Assembly: GCA_963920665.1 (NCBI GenBank)
Contig: OY987267.1
Coordinates: 17,546,001 to 17,610,000, forward strand
Reading direction: 5' to 3'
DNA: 64,000 nt
Source: Straminergon stramineum
Taxonomy: Eukaryota; Streptophyta; Bryopsida; Hypnales; Calliergonaceae
The notes beneath the pieces are model-generated. The model searched no databases. It had not been told where the DNA came from and saw only the letters and a list, made by a program, of their open reading frames with translations. Numbering within the stretch: the stretch's first letter is position 1; every line of letters begins with the position of its first letter. Position numbers and translations under genes: made by a program. Positions 23,311-35,366 of this stretch are shown in pieces.

Positions 23311-24239
23311 AATGTCACTGAAATCTACTGTGACTCCCCCTATTGTCAAATTGTGCCCATAGTGGATCTTCCAGTGGGGATCCTCCAATGAGATTCAAAT
23401 TGTGATCGACTTTGTGATAGCCAATGGGTCGCACTGTTATTAGTATGTATTCAAAATAACAACATTGCTCAACACAATCCATCTTGAATGTCTTCTAGAA
23501 GATCAGAAACATCATGGTTCTCCATAAATTTCTCCACTGATCAAAATGTAATAGCCACTTAATTATTTTCTCTTAATACAAGGCTTTCACTATTATATTG
23601 TAGTACTTTGAACCTCCATCGATGCGGACGCAAGGAACAGGAAAGCTCCGACAATTTCATTGCCTGGGATTTGGGTTGGTGATCAGAGACAAAGCACTAC
23701 GCACATGAAAGCTCCCACACCTCTTCGTCACCGTGTTGATTCTGTGTAGTCAAAGTTTGTTGATTAATTTTCTAGTTTATTCATTGTCTAGCTAAATGAA
23801 GACAGTCAATTTATGTGCTAGCCTGATGGTGAGGGATCGGTTACCAGGACTTGTGAAATGACTCACGACAATTTCCTGAGCACAACTGAATGGCTGCAAT
23901 CCCACATGTACTGTAGAGGCCTAGAAATTCCACTTCCAGGTTAGCTGGACCGAGGCCGAAAACAGGGAAGACTTTTTGTCGACGCATTACTGTAGCACTA
24001 CTGTAGCAGTGGTGGTGCCGTCCTTTGCACGCCGGGCTTCCCGAGAAAGCCAAGGGAAACCCTTTCCTTGCTCTCCGACGTTGCTACTCCACGCACTTGG
24101 CCGATGCATTCTTGAGGAACGGAGTGGGCGCTGCCCCCGCTCGCGAAGGCCGGAATTCTGGCTCCCTTGCGAATTACGACTGGTGGGTCGAGGTGAAGTC
24201 TCCATTCTCTTGGGCTTACCGACAAATTGAAGCCCTCTC
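23311..24239. other. non-coding stretch with a GC-rich block at 23980-24230
   Basis: The GC- and CpG-rich 23980-24230 is open in several frames on both strands at once. That reflects composition, not proven coding. It could be the first exon or promoter of a lost gene. I can name no product. Confidence 0.3.
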
Positions 24240-26350
24240 CGAGATGCATGCACGAGAGCAGCTTGTATTTTATTTGTGAGTTGTTGTTGTATTTGTCACA
24301 GGTTTCCTCGTCTGGCGTTACGCATCACGCTCTGGGTGCTAGGTCTTGGTGGTCTGGGAGCTCTATGTTAGAGTTTCCGTTTCGGTATGCTCGATTTTGG
24401 ATACTAATCTGTGGCGATATTCCCTCTTGCAGAGCCGTGAAGCCATTTAGGGAAAAAGCTTGCAAGCTCCGTGCAAATTCTCACCTCAAGGTACGAGTGG
24501 CGGCATTTGCATCTTTGTCGGTATGGTTGGGATTGAGATGTCTGTCATGATCAATTGATTTTTGCTGAGAATTGAGTCTGCCTGACATTGGGGCAAGAAA
24601 GTTCTGATCGGTTAATACGTAACTTGTTCATCTCCGTTGTCGGAATTAGTTGGGTAGATTCTGCAGTGTAGGACTTAGCCAGTTTGCGATTTAAGATTGC
24701 CTTGCCATGGGCAAATGATTTTGATGTAATGCACCACGACAGCGGCTTGGATTCTTGGTCTCTCTGTAATTATTGCTTTCGGGTGACAGAGCAACTTGTG
24801 AATCATTTGCGCAGGGTCTAGACCAGCTTTGTCAGAGCAGAATACACATGTGGACAAGGGAGTGGTACTTCTGTTATGAAGGTTTCACTGTGGATAACAC
24901 CAACTGGCATGGTTTGTGAAGCACACCATCGATCAATTTTGTGGGTTCAGGTCTTGAACTTGGTGTTTTCTTCCTTTTTTTTTTCTACAACATATGAAAA
25001 TTTTAGAATCATTAGGAAAATTCTGAGGTCAAGGGAGGGCTGCAAGTTTTAGATTTTCAGCACCACAGCGGTGCAAATACAGAAAAAAAATTGAAAAAAA
25101 ATAATATTTAAAAACAGTCAATCTAACATGGCCATGTCAGATTCTATATTTTTTTTATTTTTGTTAAATTATTTTTTTATTTTTTTCATAATTGCACCAC
25201 TGGAGTGAAGAACTTGCAACCTTGTTGAGACCTGAAAATTTTCCTAATGATATGTTTTGCTTTGTTTTACAAGCATACTTTGACATTGTTTCTGGCCTCT
25301 AGACTCTCATAGGGAAGGTTTTTGTCTTGACTTGTACTCTTGTATCTCCATCCAGAGCATTTGTTCTAGACATGGTTCTAGGAGCTAATGAACTACGAAT
25401 AGTGCTTTGATAGGTGTATGGTACTTTGAGAGGAGAATCATGGTTGGTCTTTACTACTTGTTTGTCACAAGGTTCTAGTGTACTGATCCGTGAAAGCATT
25501 GAGGGAATAATGTGGTGCATATTGCTAGTCCTCAAATTTAGGCAATTGCAACATTGTGCAACATTGTTAGCATTTTATCGCACATGAGTAGCTTGTATTG
25601 TGACTTGTTTTTGCACTATTTGTACATGTCTCCTTAGCAATTGTTATTGATCACATTGCCTTGGTCTTGGATTTTAGTTTTGAATTGCAAAATTGATTAT
25701 GCTTGACTTGCAGTTTCCCATGGGTGGTGATGATCCATCTTGCAAATCCATGAAGCTATCAAGGGAATAAAGTCTTGCACAACGTGAATTCTCACCTATA
25801 GGTGCAAGTTACACCATGTACATCTTTCTTTCTTTGTATTGTAAGGAGTACAATGGTTGTCTTTATTGTTTCTAGGATGTGTCTACCTAAAATTGATTCA
25901 AGCTAGTTCATATCCCTTGTTATGTTTTTCCATTTTTGCAACTTGGCCATTTAGGTCATCTTCTTCAGCTGGGATTTTCTATGGACATGTTCTTGGGTAG
26001 TTTATGATTAAAAATAGCCTTGCTATGGCCAATTCTAAATCTCCACACATAACGACTTGGAGTGGTAATTACTTTCTCTTTGATCATAAGAGCAAAAAGA
26101 TATAGAGCATTCACAACATACAGACCAAGCTTGTGGGGTTCAAGTGTTGTAGACGATCTTTACTATGTGTTTGAGGTGATATTCTAATGTGCAGAATTTT
26201 GAAGGTATTGAGGGAATCAAGCAGTGCAGTGCACAAGTCTTCAAATACAAGTTTTGGTTACAACTTTGTTGGCATTTTGTGGATGCAATTTGAAGTAAGT
26301 TTTAATTGCATTTGATATGTTTCTATCTTTTGCAAACTATCTACATGGAT
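24240..26350 (+). repeat. diverged tandem duplication, unit about 1.3 kb
   Basis: Matching blocks recur in the same order: CACGAGAGCAGCTTGTATT (24249) and CACATGAGTAGCTTGTATT (25580); CCGTGAAGCCATTTAGGGAA (24434) and CATGAAGCTATCAAGGGAA (25750); GCAAATTCTCACCTCAAGGT (24473) and GTGAATTCTCACCTATAGGT (25783). A further pair is GCATTGAGGGAATAATG (25496) and GTATTGAGGGAATCAAG (26195). The 24434-24490 block has splice-like borders (CTTGCAG and CTCAAG|GTACG) and may be an old exon. No open frame survives. Confidence 0.5.
25008..25251. mobile_element. 244-bp foldback MITE
   Basis: ATCATTAGGAAAATTCTGAG (25008) pairs with its imperfect complement ending TTTTCCTAATGAT (25251). Inner blocks GCAAGTT and GGTGCAA are also mirrored. 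The centre is a palindrome around ACATGGCCATGT (25128-25139). The interior is poly-A and poly-T, with no ORF. It splits the two units of the 24.2-26.3 kb duplication. Confidence 0.65.
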
Positions 26351-27744
26351 TGTCTAGCTTTATAGGGGTTCTCTTTCAATGTTGTTTTGACTTGCATGGA
26401 GTGCATAGGAATATGAGGTTTGTGATTACATATAACCTTGTCATCTAATATTAAACATAACCAAGTAATTATAGTTAAAACTCTTTGTTATCGAAACCTT
26501 GGCATCCAAAATTGACAAGAATCATGACATGGATAGGTGCCGCTATGGTATTAGCGAAGGAACTTGACATTGTACTCTTTGAAACAATGTTTTTTTTCTT
26601 CCGGTGATTTGTCATCAATTTGCACCAAAATGATAGGCCCCATACCAAGCCCATAGAACATATTAGTAAAATCTTAGATGAAATTGCCCAAAAAATCAAA
26701 TTAAAAAAAAATCTTGGATGAAATCGCTAAATTATGGATGAAAACAAAATTATGGATATGTGATATGTGCTAATGTGATATTTTCTATCCAATATGTGGA
26801 TGAATGTTGAAATTTGGAGCACCTCTAAGACATCTAATATTGCCACTTTGGCACTTTACAAAAACTGAAAAAAAAAAAAAAAAAAATTATTTTGAGATTC
26901 AATAATCTAGTATATTGGTTAATGTAATTTAATATTATAATAATAATTCATTATTAAATTATGTAATAAATCACTAATGCATATAAAACATTGTTAGTAT
27001 TTGATGTTATTTCTTAACTTTATTAATATTAATTTTATTGGTATTGTTGGATATTATCTTTTCATACATATCATAAGGTAGAAGCACCTAATTGCAACAC
27101 CTTCCATTCTCCAACACCTAAGAGAGGACCTTGAATGAATACTTTCACAACACCAAACTACAACTTTTTTGAAGCAAATCAAGCAATCAATGAAACTTAA
27201 GTTGAGACATTTTTTGCTAGAAGGGTGTTTAAAGTGAGTGTAGTGTTCACTATAGGCTACCTTATGTTTTCAACTTTGAAAATTTGTAAAATATTAGTAG
27301 AATGTCATATTTATGAAACCACTTCTTTTGGATTTCTCTTGAACTCACTAATAATCTCATTAAAAAATTTGGTTGTTCAACCTTTGAGGTAGTGAGACTA
27401 GAAAAAACTATAGTTTGTAGGTATTGTGACTTTAATCATATTAATATTTGCATACAATTTCTTTACCCCTAAAGACCTCATCTATTGCGAAATGATCAAA
27501 CACCATGTTTGATCTAAATTTAGTCTTTGAAATTGTGCTCAAATATCAATCTTAAATTGTTAGTACATAATTTATAGATTGATTTTTATTGTAAAGAAAC
27601 TCAATTTCTTTCATGTAAAATTGCCATTGTTATAATTTTTGTAGGAAAAAGTGAATAAATTATTAAATATAGGAAAAAAAATCCAATTACTTTGAATTTT
27701 TATTAGGAGGAATAAATAGTAATGAAGATTGGTGTGAAGATTTG
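26351..27744. other. AT-rich region without supported genes
   Basis: It contains a run of about 19 A at 26868-26886 and simple ATGGATGAAA repeats at 26705-26760. I see nothing else that I can name. Confidence 0.4.
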
Positions 27745-28671
27745 TTAACCTCCAAAGGACCATTGTCCCCTCGGGGGACAAAATGGATTTTGGGCAAGTT
27801 CCAACTACCTTAATTTTTAGTGAAATTTTTGAATCTTTCTCATAAGATAGAAAAACTTATTAGCTTCGTGGGAATATAATTTTTAATTCAATCGGTGCCT
27901 GGGAGCTAAAGTTGTACCACAAAAAGTCCAAATTTTCATTTGACAGGTAGGAAAATAAATCCACAAAAACTTGAAAAAATAAATTTTGATTTTTTTCTCA
28001 TAGATTATATTTTTCTTATGCATCCAAAGCTTTGATTCATCCCATTTGGATTAGTAATGTGAAAGTTACTAACAATCTTGTTTTTTTTGGCAATATGAGC
28101 ATCTTTTTGAAAAAAATAAGTTATGGGATTCATTTTTGAAGGCAATTTTCACAATTCTTTAAAAAAATTGTTTGACAAGGTTAAGTTTGCTTGCTAGAAC
28201 AATCTCACCATTGGGATTATTGTGTTTCAATCCCATCTTAGAGCTATGAATGATTTAGTTTTTCTTGTAATCTTGACCGTACTTCTACTTAACAACTTTT
28301 TAAAGAATGAAAATCAAGAGTTTTTCTTTTGAAATATTTTTCCTAGACTACCAATTCAATTCTTCAACACAAATTTTTTTAAATTCAAAGTGCCTAGTGC
28401 AAAAAATTTCAACAAAGTCAAAGTCATCTGAAATTGGAGGACAATGTTCAAGAAAACTTATTTTCCAACTTTGAATGCTAATATCTCATAATCTGTATGG
28501 TCAAAATTCATGAAATTTTTACCAATTAGTCTCCAAAAATTAAAATAAAATTTCCCATGGTTAGATTCTAAGAAAATTATTTTTTTTGTTTTCTTGGGCG
28601 AATGCAACAAAAATGGCAGTTTTGAGTGGTTTTTGACCCCCCAAAAAAGGCCTTGGTCCTCTAGAGGTTAA
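27745..28671. mobile_element. TTAA-flanked element, second family member
   Basis: The left end is TTAA|CCTCCAAAGGACCA and the right end is TGGTCCTCTAGAGG|TTAA, an imperfect inverted repeat of 14 bp with two mismatches, flanked by TTAA (27745-27748 and 28668-28671). The palindrome TTGTCCCCTCGGGGGACAA sits just inside the left end. The right part, read in reverse, shares CCACTCAAAACTGCCATTT with 23015-23040 and AAACTGCCATTTCT with 32133. No coding potential. Confidence 0.6.
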
Positions 28672-30611
28672 TTAATTATTTTTTATTTTACACTTAAAAC
28701 ACCCTTTCCAATGACCTTTAATTCAAATGCCAGCGTCAAGTGAATAATATCCTTTAATCTAGTTGATGTATTTTCTATTGTTATTGATTTTTTTAGAATT
28801 TCTGAGGAAAAAAAGCAAATGGTTTTTATTTTCTTAAGTGAAAATTGAAAGTAAATGCATATTAAAATAATTTGAAATTTTTACAATAAATGAAGCTTAG
28901 AATGAGAAACATAATCTTGTAATAAAAATTTAAAAACTATTTCAAATGTAGAAAATACAAATGAAATATGCACAATGTTGTATATTTTGGATTCTATCAT
29001 ATAGAGTTTGCAATTGCAATAATTCTTTCATTGCTTGTATCTTTTTAGAATTTCAAAATGGAGTAGAAACAAAACTAGTCAAGCTTTGCATTCTTAGCTT
29101 AAATTAAATATCCCAAAATGGTTAGTTTGAAAGTTGCAATCAAGGTTGACAAAGGTGCATCCTTTTTTGGATCCGTAAAGCTTTAGAGGTTAAGGCAAGG
29201 CATGGGATTATGATTGTTTTTTCTTCAATTATAGAAGTTGTAAATATAAGAATGTTGGATTTGCAACTTGCTCATGTTATATTTGTCAATTTAGTTTGAG
29301 CAGACACTCATTTGGACAATTGAGTGAGGCTTTGGCTATATGGTTTCCACCACTAATGATGCCTACTAGTTCATGAAACATATTGTTGTCAAATTTGTTG
29401 GTTTCTTTCTTTCAAACACTTTTGCAAGCATTATTTACCTTTCAATTGTTGTGTCTATTTGACATTGTTAATATCGTTGGGATTCACTTGGGGAAGTTGT
29501 CAACTTGTCATCATGTCTTAGACTTGTAGTCATGTTTTGAAGGTAAAACACCTCAAAGGATGTGGGTTTGAGGATTTTCAAGCCCCTAATTCTTTGCTCA
29601 AGACTAGGCTTTGTTTGAAAACTTACAAATAATTTTCTAAGAAAGATGATAGGATCAATGATCTTGCATAAGTTTTTAATTAAAGAGGGGTGAAAATTGG
29701 CTATGTGAAGAGGGGATTGTAATATCCACTATCTCTCTTTGAAACTCATGCAAGCTAGAGTTTGGTTTGTTATAAATAAGATTGCACCTTGATGCAAACA
29801 ACTTTATTGAATGGTATTTGGAACATCACATGTGGTGATGGTGAACTATATTTGTAATAATATTGTGATGATAATAAGTGCTTGTATCAATCCCCTTGAT
29901 TATTGAGCTTTAAGAGTGTTACAAAGTCTAAACAAGGAGTGCATTGGGAGGTGCCTATTCCTTGCATATTTTTTGTGGTGTTGTGATCCATGTTTTATGA
30001 CAAAACTTCCCACTCTACTACTTTGAAGTTATAGTTTTTTAATCTCTTCAAATTTCTAGCAATCTTTAATTTGGATTCTTCTTGATTAGGGTGAAATCTC
30101 AACTCCAATCAACTCACCAATAGTTTAGAGATTGTTTGGAGGATGCCCTTGAGAAATTTGAATTTATGAGTGGTTTGGGGAGCATTTTGAAAATTGTAAA
30201 TTTCCATTGAAGTCTTGTAATGTGCATAGATTGGATATTGCTTTTGAATATTACGTGCCTTGATGCCAAGTTTCTTCATTGAAATTGTACTCTATTAAAT
30301 GTAAAATAATGTTCAACAACCATTGTATTTGAGTGGTTTAAAGTCTAATGTTGATTTTGAAGTATAGTGGTTTATTGGATTTCTTGAGTTTTAGTTTAGT
30401 TTTCAAAATCTAGATTGAGAAATTAATCCAACTACTCATGAGTTAAGTTTTAGTGGTATATTTTAGTGTTCTTTAGACCAAAGAGGTATAGTCGAAGTTT
30501 GAAAGCTTGGGGACTATTTATTGAAATTTATTCCTTTCATAAGACATCCATCATTTGTAAACTTAGTCATTCTTGCATGTGCTTAGTATCCAACTTCCAT
30601 TTTGTTGTTGT
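28672..30611. other. AT-rich region without supported genes
   Basis: I find no open frame of note, no inverted-repeat element and no RNA gene in this stretch. Confidence 0.4.
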
Positions 30612-30695
30612 TACTCCCTTTGTCTCAAAATAAATCCATGGTACTTAGACTAGTTTCCCACGAGAGATCACAAATTTATTTAGAGAGAGGTAGTA
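30612..30695. mobile_element. 80-bp Stowaway-like MITE (TA target)
   Basis: TA|CTCCCTTTGTCTCAAAATAA at the left and TTATTTAGAGAGAGGTAG|TA at the right are imperfect inverted repeats. The CTCCCT start and TA duplication are the hallmark of Stowaway (Tc1/mariner-type) MITEs in plants. It is very short, so an internal deletion is likely. Confidence 0.65.
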
Positions 30696-31082
30696 ATATT
30701 TTGAGGCATGCACAAAATTAGAAAGGTGCTCTATAAATTTTAAAACTTGTACTATTGCTTATATGTATAATTGGTATTGAATAATGCTTGGTTGTAAAGG
30801 TTCCCTAAGAGTTGTAGGGTTTTTCACTATGAAGGAATTTTTGCTTGTAGGAGGTTCCATGTCAAAATTTACCTTTCTATTACTAGCATTATTATGTTGT
30901 GAAGGTCTTAGGCCATTGCCCAAGTGATTTGGCTAGGATTGTTTTCATTCTAGTGTGTTCTTGTGAGTGCTTTTCTATGATTAGTTTTTTTCTAAATTCA
31001 ATCATATACAACATGCAATGTTGTTGTAGATGGGTGATTTTTAAGCTATGGTGTTTTTATTCAATGTGAATGGTTACTGGTA

Positions 31083-31262
31083 GTAAAAGAAATCTCACAC
31101 ATTCTAATTGATGTTTTGTGTTAAATCTTATAAAATTGTATTGGAAAGAATACAAATGCAGTAGAATTGTAACAAAAAAAATGTTGATTTTGTATTTTTT
31201 GAAACATAATTGTGTTAGATTTAATACAAAGCATCAATTGGAATATGCGAGATTTCTTCTAG
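31083..31262. mobile_element. 180-bp foldback element with about 50-bp arms
   Basis: The left arm GTAAAAGAAATCTCACACAT (31083) continues into TTCTAATTGATG and a TTAAATCT block. The right arm mirrors all of it, ending GAGATTTCTTCTAG near 31262, with roughly 10-15% mismatches. It lies about 600 bp upstream of kinase copy 2 and so may sit in its promoter. Confidence 0.7.
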
Positions 31263-31762
31263 TGGGTGGTAGAAATTCAATTTGATGAGCAATAATGAAG
31301 TGGATGTAATGTATGTACATCTCATTGATATTGTTGTTGAGAATTAGTATGCCTTTTTTTTTTATAGAATATGTAATAGAATATTGAAGCAAGGAAGTAC
31401 ATTAACAAATCAAATTTTGATATATTATCTTTAACATTAATATAGTACACTGGAAAACCATTATGTGCTACTAGGTCAAAATTTAGATAGGAAAGTTTTG
31501 GTTTTAAGATTATTGTTTCATCAATCTTATTTAATGTCTAAATGTGGGATTTCTTTGAAGTAATGTTTGAAATCATTGGTTCTATTTTTTTTACAATTTT
31601 CTTTTAATGTGTGTAGTTGTTTCATGTTTGGTTGAATTTGGGTTTCTTTCTTATACTCTTTAGCATATGTACTAAGTTGCTCAATTTTGTTTCTATGCAT
31701 GGTCAAACTATTATTTGATTTTAGAAGGTTGAGCATGTATTGCAAACAATTGTGGATATGTT

Positions 31763-31769
31763 ATATAAT
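31763..31769 (+). promoter_or_regulatory. TATA-like box of kinase copy 2
   Basis: TATATAA lies about 80 bp upstream of the predicted ATG at 31847. Position and sequence fit a core promoter, but AT-rich DNA gives such matches often. Confidence 0.3.
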
Positions 31770-31846
31770 TTTAAGCACTAAGACTATGCAATTGTGGCAG
31801 TTTGGAAACAACTTTTGATGAGACTACATTTGGAGCATTTTAAATT

Positions 31847-34800
31847 ATGGAAGAACTGGAGTATATGAATGACCAACCTTCTACATCAACAACAAGGCTC
31901 TATGAAGGTGATTCTCCTACCATTTAAGCCATCTTTCTATTTTACACTATTATTTCTACTTTCACGAAGATATATTTGTGTATTCTCACTTTCTAAGTGA
32001 ATATACAGTATGATTATCCTCCATTTTCAAAAATAAAGATGATTGTTACTAAATGAATGCCACTACCTACGAGTATTCTTGAATGTTAACCCCTAAATGT
32101 ATTCGACTATGTTTTCACCGTAAACACTCCAAAACTGCCATTTCTAGTACAAGTACCAAACTTTAGAGAAAACAAATACATTTTTGGACACATGTAACCA
32201 TAGGATCTTGAAGTATGCTGGTTTGAAAAGATGTGTAAAAAATTTTAGAAATTTTCACTCTACAGATTGTCAAATATTAGGGTTTGAATTGATGAAAATC
32301 CTTTTTTTGGCCCTACAAAAAAATAGGCAGCTGCACTTCACATTTCACAAGGTCACATTTCTATGAAAAAATGTCTAAAATGGTGGTACTTCTTTGGATT
32401 CATTCTTCAAGGCAAGTTCACTACATGCTTGAAGTTTTTTGGATCATTTGGAATTTTACAACGTATAGAAAAAAAATACTAAGTAGAAAGAAGTAGAGAA
32501 TGATTCAAGTTACTTAATTGTTAACAATTTATTTATGGAATTGAAAAATGCCAATCCCCATGGACCTTGTAATGTAATAAACAATCTGCATCTAAGATTT
32601 TTATTTTCTTCCAAATTATTGAAAATTGAGCAAAATGAAGGACTTCAAAGTTTATTTTAGAGTAGAGATTCTATAACTACCTACAACTATCCGCATACTA
32701 AAACTCTTCATAACTTTCATCTCATTGATCAAAATGGAATGATTCAAAGCTTTCCACGTTTATATAAATCTTGAAAACCAATTTCAAATTTTTATTTTTG
32801 AAAAAAGTGATTTTTAAAGAATTTGTTTTAGCTACTTGGTTTGCCTACTAAGCAATAAAAATGACATATCATGCAATAACTTTTTAATTGTGTGGTCCAA
32901 ATTTATGGAAATTTTCGGGCCTTAAAGGTACTTCTCAGGCACATGTTGTGTGAAAATTTCAAAGAAAATAAAATTCCATTCGTGGTGAGCTACCCAAAAT
33001 TGTTATGTTGCCAAAAAATGTAGTTTGGACATTTAGGGGTTAATTTTATATTCATCTTCTTGAAAGTTAAAAGAATATTGATAATATGCAATGAATGTGT
33101 GCAGAAGGTGGTACTAGTCTTGAGAGGGAATTGGATATGTACTCAAAAACTCTAGTGGCTTGTAACAAACATGTACAAATGATGCATTCACTATCAATTC
33201 ACAATTCACAATGTCAATATCTTGCTGATAAACTAAAAGAGGTCATTGAAAGTTCAAGTGTGTTTTTACACACATTACATGGTGCACTCATTGGATCATA
33301 TGCACCTCTGGAACAGTTGGAAAAACATCTATTGAGCTTCAAGCTACTTCTTGTGTTGGCTATTGAAATTGAAAGATTCATCAAAGGGTGTAGCCAAGAT
33401 GCATGGGTACCAAATGCGATGACATTGGCAAATGTGTCGGAGTTTGTTGCATCCATGGGATTTCATTTGGAGTTGTGCCGAGTTGCCTTGTCTAAGAAAT
33501 GTGGAGCATCTAGAGGTTTAAATTTAGATCAAGTGGCAAACATCAGCAAGGATGTGAATGAAATTGTCAAATCAAAGAGCTCTATAGACAAAGAAGACAT
33601 CTTGAAGAAAATTTCATTGGCTTTGCCTTCATTGCATGGAGACGAGAAGGATTTGGCAAGTTATTTGCTTCTACGACTTTTGAGGGTGGCCCCAATTCCA
33701 AGCATACAGGCTTTACCAGAATGGGATTTATCTCAATACTTGGCTTTATTGGGAAGTATCTCTAAAAATGTAAAAGAAGGGGTTTCCATTGGAAAAGGGG
33801 CTTCAGCTACTGTATTCAAAGCCATGTGGTTGGGAATGGAAGTTGCAATGAAGGTTTTCTATGGGAAAAATAATCCGGAGTTCAAAAACGAAGTTAATAT
33901 TCTTGCAGGATTGTGCCATCTCAACATTACATCCATGTTTTGTTATACACAAGAGAGGCAAAAAAGTTCTATTTTCATGGAGTTGATGGATGGAGACCTC
34001 TTTACATTGATGCAACAAAGATTCAAAGCGAATCACAATTCCCCACCTTTCAATATTTGGGAAGCAATTGACCTAATGCACCAAATAGCAGAAGGAGGAA
34101 AGTACCTTCATGAGCAAGGAATTGTTCATAGGGACTTGAAGTCAATGAACATTCTTGTCAAAAGTGTGAAGACACCATGTATAGATTTGGAATATATAAA
34201 AGCCAAGGTGACAGATTTTAATGTATCCAAAGTTAAGAAAAATAGCACTACAAACACAGAGCAAACAATGAATGTTGGAAGCAACAAATGGATGGCACCA
34301 GAGTTGATCCAACTTCAAAGCATGGGCAATCAAGTGAATGTTGGAACGAGCAATGAATCAATACCAAAGCATCCTCACAAATGTGACATTTATAGCTTTG
34401 CAATGGTGTGCTATGAAATATTGACTGGAGAATTGCCTTTTGGGGATGTAGACAATCCAAAGGAGATGAAAGCAATGATATTAGAGGGTGCTCGTCCCAA
34501 GCTTCCCACTCAATGTCCTTATCAATTGAGAGCTTTGATTGAAAAGTGTTGGAATCCCAAGCCTAAAAGTCGGCCAACTTTTGATGATATTTGTCGAGAG
34601 TTGAAGTATGTGAAGTATGTACTAGTGACAGGTTAGTATTTGGACTTCCAAGGGTTTGAATTTCTAATGCTTTTATTTGTCCTTTTTTAGAGAAAATGTA
34701 TTATATGTAGATGTATGGTCATAGTTTCTTACTATTGATGACATGAATCTATAAAATCAATATGAAATTTTATTAAAGAATTCATGTTTATTAGTCAAGT

Positions 34801-35366
34801 GTTGTATATTGTAATGTATAATATTATATTTTTTTCCTACAATAAACAAAATTGAAATATAGAACACTACCCTTTTAAGTCCAAGTGGTTGTATTTTAAG
34901 ATGCAATTGAGAGCTTTATAGTATGCAACCATTGTAAAATTTTGAAAGTAACTTCAGTACTGTGGAAATTGCAGATATTTCTTCTACATCCAAGGTATGT
35001 ATGCTTACAACTCACTAGTGAAAATTTCAAGATTTCTTTGTATATCTCAAACTCATGTGGGTTTATTTTATAGTTTAATTAAATGAATTTTATACTCCAA
35101 ATGTACTTTAGATTTGTATATGAGTTTATAGTAAACAAATCATAGATGCATCATTGGGCTTAATATCCCTACATAGAAAATATTTGTCACATATCTTCTA
35201 CACAAAATTATAGATTCAAGATTCTTTTGAAAAGGAATTAGTAGGAAATTTTTTTTACCCTACATTTTAGGTTAAAGATGATAAATTGGAGGATATTCAT
35301 AAGATTGATAATCACTTTCCAAATAGTGTTACCTTTTTGAGGAGTTGTAGTAATACAAGGAAATGA
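31847..35366 (+). CDS. TKL-type protein kinase with N-terminal helical domain, copy 2 (kinase-only form)
   Basis: Predicted exons: 31847-31907, 33105-34631, 34975-34994 and 35271-35366. Donors and acceptors agree in phase (1, 1, 0), giving 567 residues. Exon 1 encodes MEELEYMNDQPSTSTTRLYE. Exon 2, numbered from its in-frame Met at 33095, carries about 230 residues of helices, then a kinase domain: GKGASATV loop 233-240, Lys253, Glu266, HRD 345-347 with Lys349 and Asn352, DFN 374-376 in place of DFG, APE 401-403 and Arg493. Catalytic Lys and Asp are kept, so activity is possible despite DFN. No signal peptide or membrane segment; likely cytoplasmic. The helical region has the C-x2-L and PLEQLEKHL pattern that I associate with HeLo/MLKL-type bundles (inference). 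Intron 1 (1197 nt) is mostly a TTAA-flanked transposon. Clear paralogue of copy 1 in direct orientation, about 33.8 kb apart. Confidence 0.75.
32086..33043. mobile_element. TTAA-flanked element inside intron 1 of kinase copy 2
   Basis: TTAA|CCCCTAAATGTATTC at the left and GTTTGGACATTTAGGGG|TTAA at the right share the first 11 bp of the inverted repeat found at 10207-10851. The element is 950 bp between TTAA sites and ends 61 bp before the predicted exon 2 acceptor. Without it intron 1 would be about 240 nt. It contains AACTGCCATTTCTAG, shared with the related elements at 22995 and 27745. Confidence 0.7.
34975..34994 (+). other. 20-nt microexon of kinase copy 2
   Basis: ATTGCAG|...|GTATG borders the exon. 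Joined to the phase-1 donor at 34631 it reads DISSTSK and ends in phase 0. It is the counterpart of 1166-1185 in copy 1. Confidence 0.6.

Noticed and set aside
23987..24279. Overlapping ORFs of 83-88 codons on both strands in the GC-rich block
   Set aside because: Simultaneous opening in four frames reflects base composition; no domain or splice partner found.
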